A DNA stretch of 7,167 bases from Candidatus Sigynarchaeota archaeon (GCA_030587525.1 JAUQYW010000006.1:1-7167); one strand, 5' to 3'. Shown: positions 1 to 5,875, numbered from the stretch's first letter. Notes: generated by a model from the sequence alone, not told the origin. Program-made: numbers and translations.

Positions 1-110
1 TGCGGCGTCGCCGGGACATAATCGACTTCCACATATTTCGTCGCTCTCTCTTCACAACCGACAAAGACAAATCCCATCACCACTAAGATTACTAACGTTA
101 TCTTTTTCAT
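1..110 (-). CDS. Putative lipoprotein, N-terminal fragment (runs off left edge)
   Basis: The ATG at 110-108 opens a frame that stays open to the window edge; 36 residues are visible, beginning MKKITLVILVVMGFVFVGCE. This is a lysine-rich n-region, a hydrophobic core of about 14 residues and then a cysteine at residue 19 preceded by Val-Gly, which resembles a lipobox, although the -3 residue is Phe rather than the usual Leu/Val/Ile. After the Cys the chain turns polar (EERATKYVEVDYVPATP), as expected for a mature lipoprotein held to the outer face of the membrane. A strong Shine-Dalgarno sits 8 nt upstream of the ATG, unlike the leaderless-looking genes in the centre of the window. The function cannot be told from the fragment. 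It could also be an ordinary secreted protein whose Cys is incidental. Confidence 0.6.
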   Translation of the reverse strand, partial: MKKITLVILVVMGFVFVGCEERATKYVEVDYVPATP

Positions 111-118
111 TTCTGATA

Positions 119-126
119 CTCCTTTT
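119..126 (-). promoter_or_regulatory. Shine-Dalgarno site of the lipoprotein gene
   Basis: The minus strand reads AAAAGGAG, 8 nt before the ATG at 110. It is a full-strength ribosome binding site and fixes the start of the partial lipoprotein gene. Confidence 0.65.
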
Positions 127-162
127 TTCATTCTGACAGTCTCAACATCAAACCTCATGCCA

Positions 163-172
163 AAAAATATAA
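163..172 (-). promoter_or_regulatory. TATA-like element for the lipoprotein gene
   Basis: On the minus strand an AT-rich element reads TTATATTTTT, centred about 58 nt upstream of the ATG at 110. An archaeal start site about 27 nt downstream would give a leader of roughly 30 nt containing the Shine-Dalgarno, which fits. A second alternating TATATATA stretch lies at 207-215, so the choice of element is uncertain. Confidence 0.35.
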
Positions 173-259
173 GGCCTTGTATGGTTAATTTTCTTTTTTT
201 AGACTGGATATATATACAAAGAGGATCGTTGATCTGAGCATAATTACAAAACCAAGATA

Positions 260-297
260 AAAACGAAGAAAAAATTCCCGGATGATTTCAAATCCGG
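260..297 (-). terminator. Hairpin and T-tract ending the toroid gene
   Basis: A 6-bp inverted repeat (278-283 with 292-297, CCGGAT/ATCCGG) spans the stop codon of the toroid gene. Read on the minus strand it is followed by TTTTTT (274-269) and more T-rich sequence. Archaeal termination depends mainly on the U-rich tract, so the hairpin may be incidental. Confidence 0.5.
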
Positions 298-1448
298 TTT
301 CTCTTTTTCGCATAATAAGCTATAACAATCAAGAGCACGATGACACCCAGCAGCACGAGCACTGCCACGATACCACCGATTTGCGACAGCGAGAATGCGG
401 TTTCACCATTCAGCATATCCATCGACGACCGTACCATGTTCAGCGCCATAACCGCGAAAGAAGTCGCCAGCATGGATGAACGCGTGGTCGGGGAGGTGCC
501 CTCGACAAACCCGCCATCGAAGTTCTGCCGGGACAAGATCCAGTCGATCACGTGCTGATCGCCACCCGGGATGTCTATGTTTATGTCGCTGCACGCTTTC
601 ACGGCGTAATATGTCGTGGAGAGCAAGGGCACGCTCGAGTTCATGTCGAAAAAGCCACCATCCGCGCCCTGGTGGCTTGTCAGGTACGCGAGGAAGCTCG
701 TTTGCATCGGTTCGGCAAAAACATTGGTAAGCTCCTCCGGGAAAAACTCCTTGTATATCATCGCCGCGAAGGCCGTGGCGGCGATCGACGTGTCACTCGA
801 ATCGGGGTTACCCGAGAACAAGTAATCGCTCTTGTTGCACGATAAAACAAAGTTTTTGACTTGGTTCTTGATGGGATCGGTCAAGTTCCCGGTGAAATTG
901 AGGATTTTCAAGGCGTAATAGCTATTAAAGATGCTTGGATTGCTCTTCGTCGATGGATTGGCACCAAAACCGCCGTTCGCGTTCTGGGATAGCACGGTAA
1001 AGTTCATGTGGTTATTCAGCGAGGTCCGGTTATACGTGATGTTGAGATCCTTGGAGATTTGTAGTGCCTGGAAAGTGCTAGACAGGAATTCGTTCCCATC
1101 GTTGTCGAAATCCTCGACCCCACCCGTGCTATTGATCAAGTCGGCGAGGAATGATCGGATGGACAGCGCATCGGGGTAAGACGCGTTGGTAATCGGAGCA
1201 CGCAAGATGCCGATGATTTCGAGGGCCGCAAACGTGTTCTCGAGCGTGGTCACTTTCTCGGGCGAGGTGTTGTTTTCCGGGGAACCATAATATCCTTCCT
1301 TCTGGACGGGCATTTGGCAAGCATCAACAAATTCCAGGATAGCATCCCTCCGTGAAATCGCCGAGACGGAGGAGATCAAGGAGAATGCAACGATCGCGAG
1401 CATCGCAAATTTCGCGGCGCCGATGAAGATCTTCCGGTTCATGAACAT
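288..1448 (-). CDS. Surface-anchored alpha/alpha-toroid (prenyltransferase/squalene-cyclase repeat) protein
   Basis: Predicted 386-aa exported protein with four parts. It has a signal peptide (MNRKIF, then a hydrophobic core) with likely cleavage after VSA about 30 residues in. A body of roughly 300 residues carries repeated GGF motifs (NANGGFGANPS, GADGGFFDMNSS, NFDGGFVEGTSP), each followed by a helix of the S/T-x-x-x-x-AL/AV type; this is the signature of the six-hairpin toroid seen in protein prenyltransferase beta subunits and terpene cyclases. A single membrane helix of about 24 residues near the C-terminus precedes a basic AKKRNRI tail. About eleven N-x-S/T sequons are present, suiting an N-glycosylated outer-surface protein. 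I see no zinc ligands of prenyltransferases and no DxDD or QW motifs of cyclases, so enzyme activity is unlikely; a binding or adhesion role is inferred. I chose the ATG at 1448 because a TATA-like box is centred 30 nt upstream; an in-frame ATG at 1442 and a GTG at 1466 are alternatives. Confidence 0.85.
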   Translation of the reverse strand: MFMNRKIFIGAAKFAMLAIVAFSLISSVSAISRRDAILEFVDACQMPVQKEGYYGSPENNTSPEKVTTLENTFAALEIIGILRAPITNASYPDALSIRSFLADLINSTGGVEDFDNDGNEFLSSTFQALQISKDLNITYNRTSLNNHMNFTVLSQNANGGFGANPSTKSNPSIFNSYYALKILNFTGNLTDPIKNQVKNFVLSCNKSDYLFSGNPDSSDTSIAATAFAAMIYKEFFPEELTNVFAEPMQTSFLAYLTSHQGADGGFFDMNSSVPLLSTTYYAVKACSDINIDIPGGDQHVIDWILSRQNFDGGFVEGTSPTTRSSMLATSFAVMALNMVRSSMDMLNGETAFSLSQIGGIVAVLVLLGVIVLLIVIAYYAKKRNRI

Positions 1449-1475
1449 ATCACTGTGTAGAAGCACGGTTCGAGG

Positions 1476-1481
1476 TTATAG
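1476..1481 (-). promoter_or_regulatory. TATA-like box of the toroid gene
   Basis: The minus strand reads CTATAA, centred 30 nt before the ATG at 1448, with no Shine-Dalgarno in between. This spacing suits a nearly leaderless transcript and argues against the GTG at 1466 as the start. Confidence 0.4.
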
Positions 1482-1581
1482 ATGGGCCTAGCTCCAATTT
1501 AGGATAGATAATGTCTGGTGATTAATAATGCTTGGTTGAATCCCAGCATCCATTATATTTCTGGTTCAGTTGCTTGGAGTG

Positions 1582-1631
1582 AAAAAAATAGAACTTGAAA
1601 GAAACAGAAAGTGCAAGAAAGGAAGATGCCG
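1582..1631 (-). terminator. Pyrimidine-rich terminator of the actin gene
   Basis: Directly after the actin stop codon the minus strand is strongly C/T-rich for about 50 nt and ends in a run of seven T (1588-1582). Such U-rich tracts are the usual archaeal termination signal. Confidence 0.5.
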
Positions 1632-3101
1632 TCAGATATTCGCGAAGATCTGCTTTAAAATGCTTTGATGGATGATTTGCGGGTTCGCGTAGAATGCTTC
1701 TTTCGTGATTTTAATTGAATCGAACACATTCCTCATGGCTCCGAGCTTGGAAGCGCCGCGAAACACGGCGGTTTCCCGGTCGCCTGATGAGATGATCTTG
1801 ACGATACCGCTGCCCGATTGCGTGGTCGTGGGCTGGTCCGGGTCCTTAAATTCTTCCGCCTCGCCGAACGCGTCCGGCGACGCAGCTGCCATTTCAACCG
1901 GCTTGATCGTGATGGTCTCGATGGTGTGGCCGCAATTCGGACAGAATGTATCAACTTTCTTGTTAATGTCATGACCGCATTCGGGACACGTGTCGACGCC
2001 GGATGCAGCAGCTTGGCCCGCGGCGCCGGGTATCGTGACCTGCGAGTCGTACGACACGAGCTTGGGCTTGTACTGTGACAAGGCTTTTTGTACGATGTGC
2101 GCTGACTCTGGAAGCGGTCCAAGGCTGGGGATCCACTGATCCAATTCCCGCTCCAGCCGCTTTTCGAAACCGGGAAACTTGGTGCTCCCGCCGCTCAGCA
2201 CGATGTTGCCGAGCATGACGCGCTTGTCCTCGGGAGGCACTTTCGAGACCGAATCTATGATGGCTTGCGTGATGGACATGGTGTTGTAGCCGAGCATCCC
2301 TGGCGTGAACAATATTTCGGGCGCCATGAAGCGGCTGTTGCCCACCTGGACGACCGTGCCGTCAGGCAAGGTGTATGGCCGCCGGATGTTCATCTTGTAC
2401 GCGTTGGCGCTCTCCGTGTTGATGTCCTCCGCGACGTAGCACAATTTTTCCTTGATGTCTCGCAAGATTTCCTTCTGCGCGGAATAGTTGAGCGAGATGC
2501 CCTCTTGCATGAGGAAATTTTTGAGGTTCTCGTTTACGTCCACGCCGCCGAGCGGGATCCGGTTGACCGCGTAGTTGAGAACCTCCCCCTCGTGGATGGG
2601 CACGACGAAGGCCATCCCTTCCCCGACTTCAACCACCAAGCCGGTGGATAAACCGGCGTTGACCAGCGCCATGACCGCCGACGGGAAGATGACGATGGCG
2701 GGCATCTGGTAGGTCTCGAAAAAGACCTTGGCCAAGTGCTCGCGGAGATTCGGAGGGTTCAAGATGGGCTCGCTGTAGATCACGGGATATTGCCGCATGT
2801 CCAGGCGCAGCACGTTGTAGAAGATGTGATTGAGAACCTCGTAGAAAGCATTCCAGTCCATGACTTGGCCACGGCTGAGCGGGTACACGATTTTCAAGAC
2901 ACCGCGCATGGCTTGCGCATCGTTACCCACGTAAGCAGAACGCACCCGGTCACTCGTGTCAACCATCACCGATTGGTATTTTTCTCTGCCTACGATGGTC
3001 GGGAACTGCTCGCGGGGCGCCATATCCCCAGCGATTCCAATTTTGCATCCTGCCTCTCCGATATCAACGACCACCGGAGTCCCGGGGGGTATCTCAGCCA
3101 T
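1632..3101 (-). CDS. Actin-related protein with a zinc-ribbon insertion in subdomain 3
   Basis: A 489-aa actin-fold protein that aligns with eukaryotic actin along nearly its whole length. It has phosphate loop 1 (DIGEAGCKIGIAGD, residues 13-26), a D-loop with conserved VMV (45-47), a YPLSRGQVMDW block (73-83), phosphate loop 2 (EVGEG, 158-162), RDIKEKLCYVA (214-224), the adenosine motif LSGGSTKFPG (302-311) and an actin-like C-terminus (IVKIISS..., then ITKEAF..IIHQ). Between residues about 331 and 431 lie some 100 residues absent from actin, containing CPECG-x11-CPNCG (C372, C375, C387, C390), probably a zinc ribbon. Without it the length is about 389, close to actin's 375. Positions matching actin Gln137 and His161 are Ser141 and Phe165, and the Ser14 position is Glu16, so hydrolysis is probably slow or absent although ATP binding may persist. 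The ATG at 3101 is supported by a TATA-like box 30 nt upstream. It is a divergent Arp rather than a canonical Asgard actin. Confidence 0.93.
   Translation of the reverse strand: MAEIPPGTPVVVDIGEAGCKIGIAGDMAPREQFPTIVGREKYQSVMVDTSDRVRSAYVGNDAQAMRGVLKIVYPLSRGQVMDWNAFYEVLNHIFYNVLRLDMRQYPVIYSEPILNPPNLREHLAKVFFETYQMPAIVIFPSAVMALVNAGLSTGLVVEVGEGMAFVVPIHEGEVLNYAVNRIPLGGVDVNENLKNFLMQEGISLNYSAQKEILRDIKEKLCYVAEDINTESANAYKMNIRRPYTLPDGTVVQVGNSRFMAPEILFTPGMLGYNTMSITQAIIDSVSKVPPEDKRVMLGNIVLSGGSTKFPGFEKRLERELDQWIPSLGPLPESAHIVQKALSQYKPKLVSYDSQVTIPGAAGQAAASGVDTCPECGHDINKKVDTFCPNCGHTIETITIKPVEMAAASPDAFGEAEEFKDPDQPTTTQSGSGIVKIISSGDRETAVFRGASKLGAMRNVFDSIKITKEAFYANPQIIHQSILKQIFANI
1809..2111 (-). other. Inserted zinc-ribbon module within the actin gene (residues about 331-431)
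   Basis: This segment has no counterpart in actin. It replaces the short turn between the helix ending ...LDQWIPSLGPLP and the strand starting IVKIISS; in actin that turn is residues about 322-325. Its order is a helix-prone stretch (ESAHIVQKALSQYKPK), an Ala/Gly-rich linker, the four-cysteine ribbon (1932-1988), a second linker with AAASPDAFGEAEEF, and a Thr/Ser/Gly-rich low-complexity end. The reading frame is unbroken and actin homology resumes exactly afterwards. Edges are good to perhaps ten residues. Confidence 0.85.
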
Positions 3102-3126
3102 GATTCATCATGATCGAAATTGGTGA

Positions 3127-3135
3127 CTATAAAAT
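3127..3135 (-). promoter_or_regulatory. TATA box of the actin gene
   Basis: The minus strand reads ATTTTATAG, centred 30 nt before the actin ATG at 3101. There is no Shine-Dalgarno between box and start, so transcription probably begins within a few nucleotides of the ATG. Confidence 0.55.
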
Positions 3136-3159
3136 CAATTTCATGCCTAATATTATTTT

Positions 3160-3175
3160 CGTGTTATATTACACG
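3160..3175. repeat. Dyad-symmetric site upstream of the actin promoter
   Basis: Inverted arms CGTGT and ACACG flank a six-base AT centre (TATATT). The site lies about 25-48 nt upstream of the actin TATA box, where archaeal activators often bind, and its AT centre could instead be a second TATA element. Arms of five bases can arise by chance. Confidence 0.25.
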
Positions 3176-3243
3176 TTACATCTTTCAATTTGCCTGGGAT
3201 CTGACGGCGGGCATATGTCGTCGATCTTCCGGCATATAATTTG

Positions 3244-3250
3244 AAAAAAA
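3244..3250 (-). terminator. Oligo-T terminator of the crotonase gene
   Basis: A run of seven T on the minus strand lies about 50 nt past the crotonase stop codon. It is preceded by the short near-palindrome AGGATTATCCT (3260-3250). It separates the crotonase transcript from the actin promoter. Confidence 0.4.
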
Positions 3251-3300
3251 GGATAATCCTAACAGCTTTCATAAAATAAGTGATTTTCTTTTCCGAATTA

Positions 3301-4083
3301 TTACCTTTGCCGGAGCTTCTGGAAATCTTCTTTGAATTGTTCGAGCCAATCCTTTTCCTTGCCAAGATCGAGCATTTTCATGAAGCATTCCGCTTCCAGA
3401 TCAAGGGCCTTGCCGTATTCTATTGGCCTGAGCAGCCGGGCATTGAATTTCGAGTACATGGCAACTTGCTGGTTGAGCCGCGAGAGCTTCGTTGCAGCCT
3501 CGGTGGCCAGGCGATCGATCTCCTCCCGCGTCGCGCCGGTGCCGTTCACGAATCCCATCCGGGCTCCTTCCTCGGCCGAAAGCTTTCGTGAAAGGAATAA
3601 CATCTCGTTTCCTAGGGAATTGCCGAAATGCGCCATGCAGAGCGTGAGCGCTCCCGTCGCTGGATAGATCCCTATCTCTAGCTCGGGCAGCTTGAAATGA
3701 GCCGTGTTAACCACGTATCGGAAGTCACAGAGCATGGCAAGGATGCAGCCCCAGCCAACGGCAGGCGCCGCGATTTCCCCGATGACAAATTGCGGGAGAT
3801 AATACATTTTTTTCGACAGCTCGGTTCCCACGGTCACGATTTTTGACCGGATATCGGGATCCCCGCCCGTGAGCATCGCCGTGTCTAGACCGGCGCTGAA
3901 GGCGCGATCCCCCTTAGCGTCGATGATCACCACCCGTATCTTTTTTTGATCCTGGATCTCGTCGAACAGCTTCACGAGGCATTGCATCCGCTCGATGTTG
4001 AGCACGTTGAGTTTTTCCGGGTTGTTTAGCGTGATCCGCGCGATCTTGCCTTCCAAGTTGGCAATGATGGTTTCGTCGCTCAC
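3301..4083 (-). CDS. Enoyl-CoA hydratase/isomerase (crotonase) family protein
   Basis: A 260-aa protein of the normal single-domain crotonase length. The N-terminal strand pair ARITLNNPEKLNVL (15-28), the first oxyanion-hole motif AFSAGLD (61-67), the second region APAVGWGCILAMLCD (106-120) and KLPELEIGIYPATGA (131-145) mark the fold, which acts on acyl-CoA thioesters as a trimer or hexamer in the cytoplasm. Aligned with rat enoyl-CoA hydratase, catalytic Glu144 is Ile114 and the oxyanion Gly141 is Trp111, whereas Glu164 is kept as Glu134. A classical two-glutamate hydratase is therefore unlikely; an isomerase or another crotonase reaction is possible, and the substrate cannot be named. It stands alone, without other beta-oxidation genes. 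The start is a GTG at 4083, backed by a GGTGGG six nt upstream and by the expected distance to the first strand. Confidence 0.9.
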   Translation of the reverse strand: MSDETIIANLEGKIARITLNNPEKLNVLNIERMQCLVKLFDEIQDQKKIRVVIIDAKGDRAFSAGLDTAMLTGGDPDIRSKIVTVGTELSKKMYYLPQFVIGEIAAPAVGWGCILAMLCDFRYVVNTAHFKLPELEIGIYPATGALTLCMAHFGNSLGNEMLFLSRKLSAEEGARMGFVNGTGATREEIDRLATEAATKLSRLNQQVAMYSKFNARLLRPIEYGKALDLEAECFMKMLDLGKEKDWLEQFKEDFQKLRQR

Positions 4084-4089
4084 TTTTTT

Positions 4090-4095
4090 CCCACC
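4090..4095 (-). promoter_or_regulatory. Shine-Dalgarno-like site fixing the crotonase GTG start
   Basis: The minus strand reads GGTGGG, then six A, then GTG. GGTG pairs with the usual 16S 3' end. No in-frame ATG lies in a sensible position, so this supports the GTG at 4083. A TTTATA element at 4099-4104 is too close to serve this start and may be incidental. Confidence 0.45.
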
Positions 4096-4213
4096 ATGTA
4101 TAAAGATTAAGGGATAGATTTTACTAGGTTCGTAGAGGTAATAAGATCGGAAGCATTATTAAGGCTTGGCGCGGCACGCGAGATTATTGATTACTCAAAA
4201 TGGCGATAGTACC

Positions 4214-5179
4214 ATGAACGTGTACGTCTTGAAGGGCGTCTTGCTCGACGCGAACCCGCCAGGGGCGGGTTCGGCCTTGAAGGAACGGGTATTCGATGCA
4301 ATATCGTTCCCGGGCTTCATCAACTCGACGTACGACGTGATCGGCGTTGAATTTGGTCTAGGCATCATGGAAATAGCGGCGACGCCAACGACCGAGCAAG
4401 CGGTGGTCAAGATCCAGATCTGGAACTTGAACGAGGGCAAGAACTTCATCCTCAACTGGCGCCATTTCTTGAAGGGTAGCAGGTTCGCGATCATAACGTG
4501 GAACCATGCACCCGGTGACGACCTGGCCCATCTCGATTCGTTCATCAAGGATTGCCGGGAAAAATGTCCCGATATCAATCTTGGCATCGTCGTGCTGACC
4601 CCGGAAGGTTCCGACTGGATCGATAGACTCCCCGCTATGATCGAGGCCAAGCACGGCTTACACGCGGACAAGGCACGAGACATGGAAGACATGGTTACCA
4701 GGCTCGTCTCGCAATGCCTGGACAACGGCCACGTCGCGTACGTTTTGCCGGTCAAGCAGATCGAGGACATTCGCCGCGTGGCTTGCATCCAAAACCCGTT
4801 TTTCAACTATATGGCACGCGCCTCCGACAATCTCGTGTGCCTGCTGGAACAGTTGAAGATCACGATCGACAAGAGTAAATACGTCGCCATGATAGACAAT
4901 GAGGATTATTTCTTCCAGATCAACTTGAACAATTCCACGCTGCACGTAGCTTCGAAACATTGCATCGGCTGCAATGAGTTCCCGTGCAGGGAATGCTTCG
5001 CCAAGATCTGCGTCGTGCTGGACTCGCAGATCAAGAAGGGATTTGCATCGAATGACCTTGGCTTGTCCACGTCTGACCTGTTCGTGCTCTCCATGGTATT
5101 CGCTCTCACGAACGACCGGCTGCCAACGAGCATTACAAGCCAATTCCCGAAGACCAAGCCTTGTTCCAGGCGAAAATAA
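4214..5179 (+). CDS. Degenerate Ras/Rab-like small GTPase (pseudo-GTPase) with C-terminal cysteine-cluster extension
   Basis: A 321-aa protein. Residues about 1-165 follow the Rab/Ras order: strand 1 (VYVLKGVLL), the P-loop position, a switch I/strand 2 block (YDVIGVEFGLG, 40-50, compare xTIGVDF), strand 3 (VVKIQIWNLNEG, 64-75, compare KLQIWDTAGQ), then helix 2, FAIITWN, and LGIVVLTP. The nucleotide motifs are lost: GxxxxGK[S/T] reads DANPPGAG (12-19), so the lysine is Ala18; DxxG reads NLNE; NKxD reads TPEGSD. GTP binding in the normal way is unlikely. The remaining 150 residues are not recognised; they hold C250-x2-C253-x4-C258-x2-C261, probably a metal site, and end in a basic tail. No membrane helix or clear prenylation motif is seen. 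I chose the ATG at 4214 because it starts just before strand 1; a TTG at 4166 would add 16 residues that do not look like part of the domain. It is divergent from the crotonase gene across 130 bp. Confidence 0.82.
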   Translation: MNVYVLKGVLLDANPPGAGSALKERVFDAISFPGFINSTYDVIGVEFGLGIMEIAATPTTEQAVVKIQIWNLNEGKNFILNWRHFLKGSRFAIITWNHAPGDDLAHLDSFIKDCREKCPDINLGIVVLTPEGSDWIDRLPAMIEAKHGLHADKARDMEDMVTRLVSQCLDNGHVAYVLPVKQIEDIRRVACIQNPFFNYMARASDNLVCLLEQLKITIDKSKYVAMIDNEDYFFQINLNNSTLHVASKHCIGCNEFPCRECFAKICVVLDSQIKKGFASNDLGLSTSDLFVLSMVFALTNDRLPTSITSQFPKTKPCSRRK

Positions 5180-5193
5180 AAGATACCATTAAA

Positions 5194-5199
5194 TTTTTT
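5194..5199 (+). terminator. Oligo-T terminator after the pseudo-GTPase gene
   Basis: A run of six T starts 15 nt after the TAA at 5177-5179, inside the 30-bp gap between this gene and the convergent Maf gene. It is a plausible archaeal termination signal. Confidence 0.4.
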
Positions 5200-5209
5200 C
5201 AGTGTGTCC

Positions 5210-5875
5210 TTACACGTCAAGGCCCATGGTTCGCAAGTCGGTCACGATATTCGAAACCGGGAGCCCGATCACGCCGCTGTGCGAGCCGTCGATCGACCGC
5301 ACGAACTGGCTGGCGCGTAGCTGGATCGCGTAGCAACCCGCGCGGCCCTTCCATTCGCCGGTCTTGACATACGCGCGGATGTGGTCGTCGTCCATCGGGT
5401 CGAACTTCACGCGCGTCACCGACGAGTTGATCGTGCTTTTTTTCTCCTCGACGCGGAGCGAGGCCATGTCGACCTCGAGCACGGCGAGGCGATATGCCGT
5501 GATCAGCTTGTGCGTCTGGCCGGCGAGCCGCCGCAAGATGGAGATCGCCTCGGCCTCGTCCTCGGCTTTCCCGATGACCTCGCTTTTCAGTGAGACGATC
5601 GTGTCGGCCGTGATCAAGATAAACGTGGCCGTCTTGAGGTCTTTCGGTATCGGTAACGATGCACGGAACTTGTCTTTCTTCATTTCCAGCCGGAACTTGT
5701 CGATCACGACTTGCGCCTTCTTGGTCGCGTGGATCTCGGCGAGGCGCGTCGGCTCGTTGGCCTCGTCCTTCTCGGGGTAGTCAGAGGGCAGCACGATGAA
5801 CGGGACGAGCCCGGCTTTCTCCATGAGCTCCTTGCGGTCATTGGACTGGGAGCCCAAGATGTAACAGTCGATCAT
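5210..5875 (-). CDS. maf: Maf-family nucleoside triphosphate pyrophosphatase
   Basis: A 221-aa cytoplasmic enzyme of the Maf/HAM1-like fold. Family members hydrolyse non-canonical or modified nucleoside triphosphates, or dTTP/UTP, to monophosphate and pyrophosphate, cleaning the nucleotide pool. Visible motifs in order are LGSQSNDRKELM (7-18, the SxSxxR phosphate loop), ATKKAQ (50-55), ITADTIV (88-94, with the conserved Asp91), GKAEDEAEAISILRRLAGQT (102-121) followed by H122, TRVKFDPM (154-161), YVKTGEWKGRAGCYAIQ (169-185) and IDGSHSGVIGLPV (195-207). It is longer than the usual 190-200 residues because of a lysine-rich stretch at about 62-80 between a helix and the ADT strand. The ATG at 5875 lies directly before strand 1. 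Which nucleotide it prefers cannot be read from the sequence. Confidence 0.93.
   Translation of the reverse strand: MIDCYILGSQSNDRKELMEKAGLVPFIVLPSDYPEKDEANEPTRLAEIHATKKAQVVIDKFRLEMKKDKFRASLPIPKDLKTATFILITADTIVSLKSEVIGKAEDEAEAISILRRLAGQTHKLITAYRLAVLEVDMASLRVEEKKSTINSSVTRVKFDPMDDDHIRAYVKTGEWKGRAGCYAIQLRASQFVRSIDGSHSGVIGLPVSNIVTDLRTMGLDV

Noticed and set aside
552..845. 97-codon plus-strand frame opposite the toroid gene
   Set aside because: Arg/Val-rich antisense shadow; the minus strand has a signal peptide, repeats and an anchor.
288..1448. Protein prenyltransferase beta subunit or terpene cyclase function for the toroid protein
   Set aside because: GGF repeats fit the fold, but the Asp/Cys/His zinc ligands and DxDD/QW motifs are not visible, and the protein is exported and membrane-anchored.
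1733..2122. 129-codon minus-strand frame inside the actin gene
   Set aside because: Arg/Ser-rich shadow of the actin insert in another frame; no domain, start signal or homology.
2265..3113. Long plus-strand frames opposite the actin gene (2265-2651, 2736-3113)
   Set aside because: Antisense shadows of a well-supported actin coding frame; His/Asp/Val-rich composition typical of antisense GC-rich codons.
3153..3365. 70-codon minus-strand frame spanning the crotonase end and the downstream gap
   Set aside because: It overlaps the crotonase C-terminus in another frame and crosses its T-tract; basic low-information sequence.
4195..5143. Minus-strand frames of 203 and 161 codons opposite the pseudo-GTPase gene
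   Set aside because: The plus strand holds a recognisable Rab-like fold with coherent strand order; the minus frames show no domain.
4214..5179. Active small GTPase
   Set aside because: The P-loop lysine, DxxG and NKxD are all replaced.
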